The notes: a model not told the origin generated them from the letters alone. A DNA stretch of 64,000 nt from Cereibacter changlensis JA139 (GCF_003034985.1 NZ_PZKG01000006.1:1-64000); one strand, 5' to 3'; positions 7,543 through 16,906 are shown, numbered from the stretch's first letter. A program made the numbers and translations.

Positions 7543-9593
7543 GCGGCAAGGTGCATCTGGAACGCGACGGCGCCGTGGCGGTGCTGGTGATCGACAACCC
7601 GCCGGTGAACGCGGGCTCCGCCGCGGTGCGCCGCGCGCTCTTGGCGCGGATCGCCGAGGTCGAGGCCGATCCCGCGCTGACGGCGGGTGTGCTGATCGGG
7701 GCGGGCAAGTCTTTCATCGCTGGCTCCGACCTGCGCGAATTCGACCTGCCGCTGGCCGATCCGCAGCTGCCGCAGGTGATCGCCGCCCTGGAAGGCTCGG
7801 CGAAGCGCTGGGTCGCGGCGCTGCATGGCGCGGCGCTCGGCGGCGGCTACGAGCTGGCGCTGGGGGCCGACGCTCGCATCGCCGCGCCGGGCACGGTGCT
7901 GGGCCTGCCGGAATGCGGGCTGGGGATCATTCCCGGCGCGGGCGGCACGCAGAAGCTGCCGCGCCTGGTCGGCAGGTCGCGTGCCATCGCACTGATCTGC
8001 GGCGGAACCCGGGTCGGCGCCGCCGAGGCGCTGGAGCTCGGGATGATCGACGCGCTGGCTGCCGGGGATCTGCGGGCCGAGGCGGTGGCGCTGGCCCTGG
8101 CTTCGGGCAAGCGGCGGGCGATCGAGCGCGACGTGCCGGAGGAGCCGGGCGCGGAGATCGAGGCCGCCGCCCGGAAGGCCGCAGCCAAGGGCCGGCAGCG
8201 GCCGCATATACTCGAAGCCATCGCGCAGGTCCGCGCCGTCGGGCAGCAGCCGGCGGCGGAGGGTCTCGCCGCGGAACGCGCGGCCTTCGAGCATCTGCGG
8301 CTGCAGCCCGAGGCGCGGGCGCTGCGCCACATCTTCTTCGCTGAGCGCGAGGCCTCGCGCGGCGCGGCGACGGGCGGGACGCCCGGACCGATCCGCGGCT
8401 TTGGCGTGCTCGGCGCGGGCACCATGGGGGCGGGCATCGCGCTCGCCGCCCTGCAGGCCGGCTACCCGGTGGTGCTTGTCGACAGCGATCCCGCCGCGCT
8501 GGACCGCGCCCGCAAGCGCATCGGCGACGAGATCGGCCGCAGCGCGGTCGCCGGGCGGCTGACGGGCGAGGCCGCCGAGGCGGCGCGGGCCGCGTTGACT
8601 CTCACCGACGAGATGGCGCGGTTGGGTGAGGCCGATGTGCTGATCGAGGCGGTGATCGAGGATCTCGAGGTGAAGCGGCAGGTCTTCGCCCGGCTCGACT
8701 CCGTGGCCAAGCCCGGCGCGCTGCTCGCGACCAACACCTCCTATCTCGACATCGACCCGATCGCGGCGGCGACCGGCCGACCCGAGGCGGTGGTGGGGCT
8801 GCATTTCTTCAGCCCGGCCCATGTGATGAAGCTGCTCGAGGTGGTGCCGGGCCGGTCCAGCAGCTCCGAAGCGGTGGCGACCGGGCTGGCGGTGGCGCGC
8901 GCCTTGGGCAAGCAGCCGGTGCAGGCGGGCAACGCCTTCGGTTTCATCGGCAACCGCATCTATGCCGCTTATCGCGCCGCCAGCGAGTTCCTGCTGGAGG
9001 AGGGCGCGCTGCCGCAGGAGGTGGACGCGGCGCTGGAGGGCTTCGGCTTAGCCATGGGGCCCTTCGCGGTGGCCGATCTCTCCGGGCTCGACATCGCCTG
9101 GCGGATGCGCCAGCAGCAGGCCCCGCAGCGCGACCCGCGGGCGCGCTATGTCGAGATCCCCGACCTGCTCTGCGCGGCGGGGCGGCTGGGGCGCAAGACC
9201 GGCGCGGGCTACTACCGCTATGACGAGGCCGGCAAGCGCCAGCCCGATCCCGCCGCCGAGGCTCTCATCGCCGAGGCGCGCGCCCGCAAGGGCGTCATCC
9301 CGCGCGTCCTCGCGCCGGAAGAGATCCGCAGCCGCGTGCTGGCCGCGCTGGTCAACGAGGCCGGGCTGGTGCTGGAAGAGGGCGTGGCGGCCCGGCCCGG
9401 CGACGTGGATGTGGTGCTGGTGAACGGCTACGGCTTTCCGCGCTGGACCGGCGGGCCGCTGCACTGGGCCGGACAACAAGATCCCGCCAGGCTGGCTGCG
9501 GACTGCGCGCGGGCCGTCGCCGACTTCGGGCCGCAGAAGAAGGCGGCGGATCTGGCGGGGCTGAGGATTCTGGCCTCCGCTGACAAGGCCTGA
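7539..9593 (+). CDS. enoyl-CoA hydratase / 3-hydroxyacyl-CoA dehydrogenase fusion
   Basis: The 684-residue protein is a FadJ/FadB-type bifunctional beta-oxidation enzyme. The N-terminal crotonase domain (about 1-190) has AGSDLREF for the first oxyanion element, HGAALGGGYELAL containing Glu105, and LPECGLGIIPGAGG containing Glu125; both crotonase catalytic glutamates are therefore present. The NAD-binding domain starts near residue 287 with FGVLGAGTMGAGIA, the dehydrogenase His lies in GLHFFSPAHVMKL, and two C-terminal helical domains follow. It should hydrate an enoyl-CoA and oxidise the resulting 3-hydroxyacyl-CoA. Its ATG overlaps the stop of the synthetase gene. Confidence 0.9.
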   Translation: MSGKVHLERDGAVAVLVIDNPPVNAGSAAVRRALLARIAEVEADPALTAGVLIGAGKSFIAGSDLREFDLPLADPQLPQVIAALEGSAKRWVAALHGAALGGGYELALGADARIAAPGTVLGLPECGLGIIPGAGGTQKLPRLVGRSRAIALICGGTRVGAAEALELGMIDALAAGDLRAEAVALALASGKRRAIERDVPEEPGAEIEAAARKAAAKGRQRPHILEAIAQVRAVGQQPAAEGLAAERAAFEHLRLQPEARALRHIFFAEREASRGAATGGTPGPIRGFGVLGAGTMGAGIALAALQAGYPVVLVDSDPAALDRARKRIGDEIGRSAVAGRLTGEAAEAARAALTLTDEMARLGEADVLIEAVIEDLEVKRQVFARLDSVAKPGALLATNTSYLDIDPIAAATGRPEAVVGLHFFSPAHVMKLLEVVPGRSSSSEAVATGLAVARALGKQPVQAGNAFGFIGNRIYAAYRAASEFLLEEGALPQEVDAALEGFGLAMGPFAVADLSGLDIAWRMRQQQAPQRDPRARYVEIPDLLCAAGRLGRKTGAGYYRYDEAGKRQPDPAAEALIAEARARKGVIPRVLAPEEIRSRVLAALVNEAGLVLEEGVAARPGDVDVVLVNGYGFPRWTGGPLHWAGQQDPARLAADCARAVADFGPQKKAADLAGLRILASADKA

Positions 9594-9632
9594 GCAAGGG
9601 CGGCCGGGGTACCTTCCCCGGTCACCCATTCG

Positions 9633-10046
9633 TCAATCGGTGCGGCGGGCAAGTCTCCAGACGCCTTGGGCCATCACCAGCGGCTCACCCTCGCAGATCA
9701 CCGTGCCCTCGATGAATGCCAGCCGCGGCGTCATCCGCACCACGCGCGGCGCGACCCAGGCGAACTGGCCGGGATGCATCGGCGCCAGGAACTGGTGGGT
9801 CAGGCTGACGGTCGCGCCGCGCGGCGCGCCGGCGGTCATCCGCGCTGTCATGCCGAAGGCGCGGTCGACGAAGCTCATCAGCATGCCGCCATGCACCGTG
9901 CCGTTGCGGTTGGCGTGTTCGTCCCGGGCAAGCAGCCCGATCTCGCGCCCGCCCTCGACCTCGCGATGCCACAGGCCGCCGAGCAGGGCGATGAAGCCTT
10001 CCGACGGGTCGTGGGTCCAGCCCTGATGTTCCAGCGTTTCTCTCAT
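9633..10046 (-). CDS. PaaI-family hotdog thioesterase
   Basis: The 137-residue protein carries the PaaI/4HBT2 signature RNGTVHGGMLMSFVDRAFGMTA, where the HGG turn and following Asp form the active site. Hydrolysis of an acyl-CoA is expected. An in-frame ATG upstream (10088) would add a proline-rich leader not usual for the family, so 10046 is preferred although no strong ribosome site is seen. It is convergent with the beta-oxidation operon and divergent from tctB, and probably recycles CoA or removes dead-end esters of the same pathway. Confidence 0.83.
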   Translation of the reverse strand: MRETLEHQGWTHDPSEGFIALLGGLWHREVEGGREIGLLARDEHANRNGTVHGGMLMSFVDRAFGMTARMTAGAPRGATVSLTHQFLAPMHPGQFAWVAPRVVRMTPRLAFIEGTVICEGEPLVMAQGVWRLARRTD

Positions 10047-10115
10047 GGTGACCAGACTTGCCAAGGGAACCGGGGGCGGGCAAGCCACGTTCGAAGCCCC
10101 CGAGCCTGACTTCCG

Positions 10116-10126
10116 GTTACGGTAAC
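10116..10126. promoter_or_regulatory. short palindrome in divergent thioesterase/tctB promoter region
   Basis: GTTAC-G-GTAAC lies between two divergent genes. It is a possible operator, but too short to be certain by eye. Confidence 0.25.
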
Positions 10127-10213
10127 TTGCGATTTAGCATGTTGTTGCGAGGCAAGATTGGCCAGAGACTTATAGGGCCTTGAGGAGGGCGGCTTTGCGC
10201 GGGAGGAGGGGCG

Positions 10214-10663
10214 ATGTCTGGAATTGACTACCGAGAAATGGCCGGAGGAGCCTTCGTCACCCTTCTGGGGGTCGGCTTCGCCAGCTATGCGGCGATCCAC
10301 TACACCGTCGGCACCGTCACCCGGATGGGTCCGGGCATGGTGCCGGTGGCGCTCGGCGTGCTGCTCGCGGTCTTCGGGCTGGTCATCATTTTCGGCTCCT
10401 TCTCGAGCCTGCCGCAGCGGGGCGAGATCCGGATCTTCGTGCCGCTGGTCATCCTCGGCAGCGTGCTGGCCTTCGCCCTGACGATCCGCCCGCTTGGCCT
10501 CTTGCCCGCCGTTCTGGCCTGCACCCTGGTTTCCACGCTGGCGGAGCGAAAGCTGAGCGTCGTCGGACGGTTCGTGCTCGCCGCCGTGCTGGGAGCGTCG
10601 GCCTGGCTGGTGTTCATCGTCGCCCTGCAACTGCCCATCGCTCTCGTGAACTGGCCTTTCTGA
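10214..10663 (+). CDS. tctB: tripartite tricarboxylate transporter small membrane subunit TctB
   Basis: The 149-residue hydrophobic protein has the four-helix layout of TctB: a first helix after a short polar start, a VTRMGPGMVPVALGVLLAVFGLVIIFGS segment, and paired helices near the C-terminus. GGAGG lies just upstream of the ATG. It directly abuts tctA, whose ATG follows its stop codon without a gap. It should form the inner-membrane complex of a TTT-family secondary transporter for a carboxylate. Confidence 0.88.
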   Translation: MSGIDYREMAGGAFVTLLGVGFASYAAIHYTVGTVTRMGPGMVPVALGVLLAVFGLVIIFGSFSSLPQRGEIRIFVPLVILGSVLAFALTIRPLGLLPAVLACTLVSTLAERKLSVVGRFVLAAVLGASAWLVFIVALQLPIALVNWPF

Positions 10664-12190
10664 ATGGACCTGATCTCCAATATCGCTCTCGGGCTCGACA
10701 CGGCTCTGACGCCGGTCAACCTGATGTACTGCTTCTTCGGCGTATTCGTCGGCACGCTGATCGGCGTCCTGCCGGGCTTGGGCGCGCTGGCGGCCATCTC
10801 GATGCTTTTCCCGATGACCTTCCATCTGGAGCCGACCACCGCGTTGATCATGCTGGCCGGGATCTACTACGGCACCGCCTATGGCGGCAGCACGGCGTCG
10901 ATCCTGCTGAACATTCCCGGAACCACCTCCAGCGCCGTCACCTGCCTCGACGGCTACCCGATGGCCCAGCAGGGCCGGGCGGGCGTGGCGCTGGCGATGA
11001 CGGCCGTCGCCTCGTTCTACGGCGGGATCTACGGCATCATCGTGCTAAGCGTCTTCACGCCGGTGGTCGCCTCCTGGGCGCTGTCCTTTGGCTCGGCGGA
11101 GTATTTCGCGCTGATGCTGCTGGGGCTGGTTGCGGCCTCCTCGGTGTCGGATGCCTCGGTGGTGAAGGGCCTCGCCATGGTGGCGCTCGGCATCCTGCTG
11201 GCCACGGTGGGCATGGACCCGCAGAGCGGCACCGCGCGCTTCACCTTCGGCTCGCTTTCCGTGCTAGACGGGCTGAGCATCAGCGCGCTGGCCATGGGGC
11301 TGTTCGGCGTGGCCGAGATCGTCAGCTCGATCGGCCGCACCGCCGCGCGGCAACTCGACCCCAAGGCGATCACCCTGCGCAAGCTGATGCCGACCCGCGA
11401 CGATTTCCGCCGCTCCTGGGGGCCGATGTTCCGGTCCTCGACGCTGGGATCACTGTTCGGCGCGCTGCCGGGCACCGGGCCGACCGTCGCGGCCTTCGTG
11501 TCCTACGGGGTGGAGAAGCGCATCTCCAAGGAGCCCGAGCGTTTCGGCAAGGGCGCGATCGAGGGCGTCGTCGCGCCGGAATCGGCGAACAACGCCGCCG
11601 ACCAGACCGCCTTCATCCCGACCCTGTCGCTCGGCATCCCGGGCAGCGCCACGATGGCGCTGATGATCGGCGCGCTGATGGTGCATGGCATCCACCCAGG
11701 CCCCAAGCTGGTGACCGACCAGCCGGAGCTGTTCTGGGGCCTGATCATGAGCTTCTGGATCGGCAACCTGCTGCTGGTGGTGCTGAACCTGCCGCTTATC
11801 GGCCTCTGGGTCCGGCTGCTGAGCGTGCCCTATCACCTGCTCTACCCGGCGATCCTGATGTTCATCTGCATCGGCGCCTACAGCGTGCACTACAGCGCCT
11901 TCGACGTGATGGCGGTGATGGGCTTCGGCGCGCTCGGCTATGCGATGCGAATCTTCGGCATGCCCGCTGCGCCGCTGCTTCTCGGCTTCGTACTCGGTCC
12001 GCTGGTAGAGCAGCACTTCCGCCGCGCCATGGTATTGGCCCGGGGCGATTTCAGCGCCGTCATCGAGCGCCCGATCACCGGCGTCGTGCTTGGCATCACC
12101 GCCCTCGTGCTGATCTGGAGCATCTGGGCCGGGATGCGCCAGAAGGCCCGGATGCGCGACCGCAAGCTCACCGCCGGGCAGGAGGACTGA
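10664..12190 (+). CDS. tctA: tripartite tricarboxylate transporter large membrane subunit TctA
   Basis: The 508-residue polytopic protein has the two conserved TctA blocks: the N-terminal GVLPGLGALAAISMLFPMTF with ILLNIPGTTSSAVTCLDGYP, and the central GALPGTGPTVAAFVSYGVEK with GVVAPESANNAADQTAFIPT and SLGIPGSATMALMIGALMVHG. About eleven hydrophobic segments are visible. It is the channel-forming permease of a sodium- or proton-coupled carboxylate importer. It lies between tctB and the binding protein tctC in one operon. Tricarboxylates are the textbook substrate, but TTT systems also carry aromatic and dicarboxylic acids, so the cargo is open. Confidence 0.92.
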   Translation: MDLISNIALGLDTALTPVNLMYCFFGVFVGTLIGVLPGLGALAAISMLFPMTFHLEPTTALIMLAGIYYGTAYGGSTASILLNIPGTTSSAVTCLDGYPMAQQGRAGVALAMTAVASFYGGIYGIIVLSVFTPVVASWALSFGSAEYFALMLLGLVAASSVSDASVVKGLAMVALGILLATVGMDPQSGTARFTFGSLSVLDGLSISALAMGLFGVAEIVSSIGRTAARQLDPKAITLRKLMPTRDDFRRSWGPMFRSSTLGSLFGALPGTGPTVAAFVSYGVEKRISKEPERFGKGAIEGVVAPESANNAADQTAFIPTLSLGIPGSATMALMIGALMVHGIHPGPKLVTDQPELFWGLIMSFWIGNLLLVVLNLPLIGLWVRLLSVPYHLLYPAILMFICIGAYSVHYSAFDVMAVMGFGALGYAMRIFGMPAAPLLLGFVLGPLVEQHFRRAMVLARGDFSAVIERPITGVVLGITALVLIWSIWAGMRQKARMRDRKLTAGQED

Positions 12191-12302
12191 CCGGCCCGCA
12201 ACGACCGTCCGGGGCGCGCGCGTCCCGGATCCCCCACGGGCCATGCCGGTGGAAACGCCGCGCCCGGCCCGTCCGTGACCAACTCAAGGGAGGAGTTTGA
12301 AG

Positions 12303-13256
12303 ATGAAGATGCTAACAGCCGCCATGGTGGCCCTCGGTCTCAGCAGCGCCGCAGCCGCCGCGCAGGACTTCCCGTCCAAGCCGATCACGCTGATCGTGCC
12401 CTACAGCGGCGGCGGGTCGACCGACCTGATCGGCCGCCAGCTGGCGCATGAGCTGCAGCAGATCTGGGGTCAGCCCGTCGTAGTCGAGAACCGCGCCGGC
12501 GCGGGCTCGATGATCGGCACCGCCGCACTGTCGCAGGCCGAGCCGGATGGCTACACGTTGCTGGTAAACACTCCCGCAGTGGCCACCGCACCGGCGGTGC
12601 AAAACGATCTGCCCTTCGATCCGAAGACCGACATCACCGCCATCGGCATGGTCGCGACCAGCCCGTACATGGCCGTGGCGGGCGCGGCGGTGAACGCCAC
12701 CACCTTCGCGGACTTCATCGCCGAGGCCAAGGAGCGGCCGATGTTCTTCGCGACAGCCGGTGTGGGCACATCGAGCCACTTCACCGAGGAGCTGCTGATC
12801 CAGCAGGCCGGGCTGGACGCCGACATCGTGCACTTCTCCAGCGGCGGCGACGCCCAAGTGAACCTGATGGGCGGCCATGCCGATGTCTACATCAGCAACA
12901 CCGCCAGCGTGATGCCCTATGTGAACAACGGCCAGGTCAAGGCGCTGGTCGTGCTTGGGTCGGAACGCTACGAGCTTCTGCCGGATGTCGAGGCGAGCGC
13001 CGAGGCGGGTGTCGACGGCATCGACATCAACAGCTGGGTCGGCCTGTTCGGCCCGGGCGGTATGGATCCGGCCCTGGTCGAGAAGATCAACAGCGACATG
13101 CATGCTGCGCTGGCTACCGACAGCTTCAAGAAGGTGCTGGCCGACAACTTCGTGATCGCCGGCAAGGACAGCGCCGACGAATTCAAGGCGCAGGTCGAGA
13201 AGGAAATGGATCTGTGGAAGACGCTGGCGACCGAGCGCAGCATCGTCGCCAACTGA
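12303..13256 (+). CDS. tctC: tripartite tricarboxylate transporter periplasmic binding protein TctC
   Basis: The 317-residue protein is a Bug/TctC-type receptor. It has a cleavable signal peptide (residues 1-20, ending AAAAAQD) and then FPSKPITLIVPYSGGGSTDLIGRQLA, the diagnostic first strand and Bug loop, with VVENRAGAGSMIG next. The ATG at 12303 is preceded by GGGAGGAG; an in-frame TTG two codons earlier is less likely. It delivers the ligand to TctAB. A clear terminator at 13279-13304 closes the operon. Confidence 0.92.
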   Translation: MKMLTAAMVALGLSSAAAAAQDFPSKPITLIVPYSGGGSTDLIGRQLAHELQQIWGQPVVVENRAGAGSMIGTAALSQAEPDGYTLLVNTPAVATAPAVQNDLPFDPKTDITAIGMVATSPYMAVAGAAVNATTFADFIAEAKERPMFFATAGVGTSSHFTEELLIQQAGLDADIVHFSSGGDAQVNLMGGHADVYISNTASVMPYVNNGQVKALVVLGSERYELLPDVEASAEAGVDGIDINSWVGLFGPGGMDPALVEKINSDMHAALATDSFKKVLADNFVIAGKDSADEFKAQVEKEMDLWKTLATERSIVAN

Positions 13257-13278
13257 TCCTTCGGCACGGCAGACAGAC

Positions 13279-13304
13279 AGAAGCCCGGCGCGAGCCGGGC
13301 TTCT
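13279..13304 (+). terminator. hairpin terminator after tctC
   Basis: AGAAGCCCGGC (13279-13289) pairs with 13294-13304 around a GCGA tetraloop, 23 bases after the tctC stop. It lies between convergent operons and may serve both strands. Confidence 0.75.
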
Positions 13305-13323
13305 GCATTTACGGGGGAGGTTT

Positions 13324-13875
13324 TCAGCCGGCGGAAAGCTCCGGCTGCGCGCCCTCGGGCAGGGGCACTTCGAAGGCGTTCAGTGTCATCGAGATCAGCG
13401 TGTAGTAGCCGCAGAGCCCGACCAGATCGACCAGCCGGTCGCGGCCCAGCCCGGCCTCGGCCCGCGCGTAGAGCGCATCCTCCAGCCGGCGTTGCACGGA
13501 AAGCGCCTGCACCACCTCATGCACCAGCGCTTCCTCGGGATCGGCGAAGTCCGGGGCCCCGCCCTGGCGCAGCGCCTCGACCGCGGCCGCGGACAGGCCT
13601 GCCTTCAGCGCGATCGGCTTGTGCGCCCACCATTCGAACTCCGACCGCCAGATCACCGCCATGCAGAGGATGGCCAGTTCCGACAGGCGGGGTTCCAAGG
13701 AGGAGCCGTAGCGGCAATAGGCCCCCAGCGCCTGCGCCGCCTCCGCCAGCTCCGGTCGGTGGAGCCAGATGGCCAAGGGGCCACGCACCCGGCCGCGCGG
13801 GCCGCTGGTGATGGTGTCATGCACCCGCTTCTGGTCGGGGGTCATTCCGGCGGGATCGGGGGGAGCAAGTCTCAT
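13324..13875 (-). CDS. carboxymuconolactone decarboxylase-like protein
   Basis: The 183-residue helical protein resembles the CMD/AhpD-like superfamily (blocks LEPRLSELAILCMAVIWRSEFEWWAHKPIALKAGL). It has only one cysteine in the region where peroxidase-type AhpD proteins carry CxxC, so a disulfide-reducing role is not supported; a decarboxylase or hydratase-like role is more likely. Its ATG overlaps the stop codon of the dehydrogenase gene upstream (ATGA). It is the last gene of a four-gene minus-strand operon. Confidence 0.75.
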   Translation of the reverse strand: MRLAPPDPAGMTPDQKRVHDTITSGPRGRVRGPLAIWLHRPELAEAAQALGAYCRYGSSLEPRLSELAILCMAVIWRSEFEWWAHKPIALKAGLSAAAVEALRQGGAPDFADPEEALVHEVVQALSVQRRLEDALYARAEAGLGRDRLVDLVGLCGYYTLISMTLNAFEVPLPEGAQPELSAG

Positions 13876-14885
13876 TTGCGCGGTTCTCCTTGTGCAGCGA
13901 GGCGGGTGGGCGCGCCGGCCAGCCAGCTTTCGAGATTTTCCACCGTCTCGCCGTAGAAGGCCTCGAAGGTCTCCTGCACCGAATAGCCCAGATGCGGAGT
14001 GATCAGGGCGTTGGCCTGCCGCCGGATCGGCGCATCGGCGGCCAGCGGCTCGTGGTCGTAGACATCGATGCCCGCGCCGCGCAGGGGCCCGTCGCGCAGC
14101 GCGTCGACCAGCGCCGGCGTATCGACCAGCGGACCGCGTGCAGTGTTGATCAGGATCGCCCCCGGCTTCATCTGCGCCAGATCGATGGCGCCGAGGATTC
14201 CGCGGGTCGTTGGCCCCAGCACGAGATGCAGCGAGACGACATCGGCGGTCCGCAGCAGCTCCGCCTTCGGCAGATAGCGCGCACCGGCCGCCTCGGCCCG
14301 CTCCGACGTCAGGTTCGGGCTCCAGGCCAGCACCTCCATGCCGAAGGCCCGGGCGATCTGCGCCATGCGCGTGCCGAGCTTGCCCAAGCCGACGAGCCCG
14401 ATGCTGCGCCCGTAAAGCGCATTGCCCAACCGGGTCTGCCAGGCACCCTCGCGCATCCCGGCGCATTCCTCGGGAATGTGGCGCATCAGCGCGATGATCA
14501 GCCCCCAAGCCAGCTCCACCGTGGCATAGACGCCGTTGCCGCTGCCGGTGGTGGTCATCACGGCGATGCCGAGGTCGTCGGCGGCGGCCTGATCCAATGT
14601 GCGGTTCTGCCGGCCGGTCGCGGCGATGGCCTTGAGCCCGGGCAGCCGCCGCAGCAGCTCGCCCGGCATGGCGCTGCGTTCGCGCAAGAGGCAGATCGCG
14701 TCATAGCCTTGTAGCCGGGCGGCGGCGGCGTCGAGATCCTGCGGCAGCACCTCAGTGAGGAACTCCACCTCGGCCTTGCCTGCCAACTGAGCCCAAGGGG
14801 CCAGCCGGTGCGCGACGCCCATGTAGTCGTCCAGCACGGCGATGCGGGCGGGCCGGTCTTGGGGCAGGGGGCGAAACTGGGTCAT
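13872..14885 (-). CDS. D-2-hydroxyacid dehydrogenase family protein
   Basis: The 337-residue protein has the NAD-binding GLVGLGKLGTRMAQIARAFGM motif and all three catalytic elements of the family: Arg in INTARGPLVDT, Glu in DVYDHEPLA, and His in ITPHLGYSV. It should interconvert a 2-oxoacid and a D-2-hydroxyacid in the cytoplasm. The start at 14885 overlaps the stop of the AbrB-family gene by 4 bases (ATGA), and its own stop overlaps the next start the same way, so the genes are translationally coupled. Confidence 0.88.
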   Translation of the reverse strand: MTQFRPLPQDRPARIAVLDDYMGVAHRLAPWAQLAGKAEVEFLTEVLPQDLDAAAARLQGYDAICLLRERSAMPGELLRRLPGLKAIAATGRQNRTLDQAAADDLGIAVMTTTGSGNGVYATVELAWGLIIALMRHIPEECAGMREGAWQTRLGNALYGRSIGLVGLGKLGTRMAQIARAFGMEVLAWSPNLTSERAEAAGARYLPKAELLRTADVVSLHLVLGPTTRGILGAIDLAQMKPGAILINTARGPLVDTPALVDALRDGPLRGAGIDVYDHEPLAADAPIRRQANALITPHLGYSVQETFEAFYGETVENLESWLAGAPTRLAAQGEPRK

Positions 14886-15982
14886 TTGTCCTCGCTTTCC
14901 GGACGAAGCCGCCGCCGTTCGTAGCGGGCGATGACGGCGACGATCCAAGGGATGTTTGGCATGAAGATGAAGATGCGCGTCAGGTGGAAGGCGGTGACGA
15001 TGGTGGCGTTCTGGCCGAGGAACTTGGCGGTTAGCGCCATTTCCGTGACCCCGCCCGGCGCGGCGCCCAGCACCAGCAGCCGCCAGTCCATGCCCGCCAA
15101 TTGCGCGATTCCCGCCGCGCCCAGCGAGCAGGCCGCCAGAAGCGTCAGGATCGAGACGAGGCAGGTCAGCGTCAGCCGTCCCGCCCGCGCCACCAGCTCT
15201 CGGCGGAAGGTGGAGCCGAGCCAGCAGCCCAGCACCACCTGCGCCGCCGAGAGGATCACCGCAGGGTAGGGCGGCAAGCCGTAGCCGGACACCGCCAGCG
15301 TGGCGGTGGCGGCCAGCGGGCCGAGGAAGTTCGGATTGGGGATCCTCAGCCAGCGGAACAGGTGCATTGCCGCGAAGCCGCAGGCCAGCAGCAGCACGAT
15401 GTTCAGCGGCTGGATCGGCACGTCGGCATGGGGCATGCCGCGCCCGGCCGGCCAGCCTTCCAGCGCGAACAGGCCGAAGGGCAGCACCAGCACCACCGCC
15501 GAGAGCCGCAGGGTCTGGGAGAAGATCACCGGAACCGGATCGACCCTGTTCTCCACCGCCATGGCCGCGGCCTCGACCGGGCTGGTCGGCACATTGGCGA
15601 GGAAGCCCTGCGCCAAGGTCATCCCGCTCCAACGCGAGAAGACGAGCGTGACGAGCAGGATGCAGACCAGCGTCATCATCGCTGTGCCCAGGATCACCGG
15701 ACCCAGTTCCAGCACCACATGCAGCGTCTCGCTGGTGAAGGTCAGGCCGACCTGGCTGGCCACCACGACCTGGCCGAAAGGCCGCAGCCGGTTCGGCACC
15801 TGAGTCGGCAGGGCTCCGGTCAGGCACAGCAGCGCCGTCACCACCAGCGGCCCGATCATCCAGGGCAGCGGCGAGCCAATGCGCTGGAACAGCCAGCCGC
15901 CGCAGGCCCCGAGGCCGATGAACAGCGCCAGTCGCAGGAACCGCCGCAGCACCGCGCCGGAAGAGGCAGGGGCGTCAGTCAC
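14882..15982 (-). CDS. AbrB-family membrane protein
   Basis: The 366-residue integral membrane protein matches the AbrB family, historically called ammonia monooxygenase-associated or membrane AbrB duplication proteins. About ten hydrophobic segments form two repeated halves, with motifs GSPLPWMIGPLVV near the start and FLANVPTSPVEAAAMA in the middle. Function is poorly established; members often lie beside carboxylate catabolic genes and may be transporters. It overlaps the SDR gene upstream by 8 bases and the dehydrogenase gene downstream by 4, so it belongs firmly to this operon. Confidence 0.8.
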   Translation of the reverse strand: MTDAPASSGAVLRRFLRLALFIGLGACGGWLFQRIGSPLPWMIGPLVVTALLCLTGALPTQVPNRLRPFGQVVVASQVGLTFTSETLHVVLELGPVILGTAMMTLVCILLVTLVFSRWSGMTLAQGFLANVPTSPVEAAAMAVENRVDPVPVIFSQTLRLSAVVLVLPFGLFALEGWPAGRGMPHADVPIQPLNIVLLLACGFAAMHLFRWLRIPNPNFLGPLAATATLAVSGYGLPPYPAVILSAAQVVLGCWLGSTFRRELVARAGRLTLTCLVSILTLLAACSLGAAGIAQLAGMDWRLLVLGAAPGGVTEMALTAKFLGQNATIVTAFHLTRIFIFMPNIPWIVAVIARYERRRLRPESEDK

Positions 15983-16775
15983 AACGCGCCGACATGCCCC
16001 CGTCGACGACGATCTCGGTCCCGGTCACGAACCGCGCATCGTCCGAAGCGAGGAACAGCGCCGCCTGCGCCGTGTCGCGCCCGTCGCCCATGAAGGGCAG
16101 CGGTATCCGCGACTGGCGCTTGGCCAGAAGCGCCTCGACATCGCCGCCCGACCGCTGCCCGGCCAGCCGGACCTCGACCATCGGCGTGTGCATCTGGCCC
16201 GGCACGACCGTGTTCACCCGGATGTTGTGCGGGGCGTATTCCACTGCCGTCACCTTGGAGAACTGGATCACCCCGGCCTTCGCCGCCGCATAGGCCACTT
16301 GCGCCGCGCCGGTCCAGCGCGTGCCCGATGTGGAGGCGGTGTTGATGATCGACCCGCCGCCCTGCGCCTTCATCACCGGCAGGACATGCTTGCAGGTCAG
16401 GAAGACGCTGGTAAGGTTATAATTCAGCTGCGTCAGCCAGGTTTCCTCGGTCATCTCGACCGCCCCGCCGCGCGCCGAGCCGCCGACGTTGTTCACCAGC
16501 ACGTCGATGCGGCCGTGCCGCTCCATCACCCGCGCCACCAGCCCGGCGATCGAGCCGGCGTCGGTCACGTCGCAAAGCTCCAACTGATGCTCGGCCCCGG
16601 TCTCGCGCAGTAGCGCCGCCGTTTCCTCCATGGCCTCGGCCTTGATGTCCGTGGCGATCACCGTCGCCCCCTCGCGCGCGAAAAGCACGGCCGCAGCGCG
16701 GCCATTGCCCCAGCCCGGACCGACGCTTCCCGCGCCGGTGATGATCGTAACCTTGCCAGACAGGCGTCCCGCCAT
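15975..16775 (-). CDS. short-chain dehydrogenase/reductase
   Basis: The 266-residue classical SDR has the cofactor motif TGAGSVGPGWGNGRAAA, the NNVG structural motif, and a Ser/Tyr/Lys centre (NTASTSG then YAAAKAG). VPGQMHTPM follows, and VTGTEIVVDGGM closes the fold. The glycine-rich loop is longer than the usual TGxxxGIG, a trait shared with the second SDR at 18008. The start at 16775 was chosen because a longer form adds only basic residues with no fold. It opens the minus-strand operon and is divergent from the LysR gene. Confidence 0.87.
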   Translation of the reverse strand: MAGRLSGKVTIITGAGSVGPGWGNGRAAAVLFAREGATVIATDIKAEAMEETAALLRETGAEHQLELCDVTDAGSIAGLVARVMERHGRIDVLVNNVGGSARGGAVEMTEETWLTQLNYNLTSVFLTCKHVLPVMKAQGGGSIINTASTSGTRWTGAAQVAYAAAKAGVIQFSKVTAVEYAPHNIRVNTVVPGQMHTPMVEVRLAGQRSGGDVEALLAKRQSRIPLPFMGDGRDTAQAALFLASDDARFVTGTEIVVDGGMSARCD

Positions 16776-16906
16776 GATTTTCTCCCCCCGTTTCACCCGT
16801 GGCCGGCGCATCCCGCGCTCGCGGAGGTCTGCGGTCGGCGTCCCGCGCAGGAGCCGCCGCCCGAAGCATTTGCCCGCACCACTTGGCTTGGCTCGAGATC
16901 TAGACT

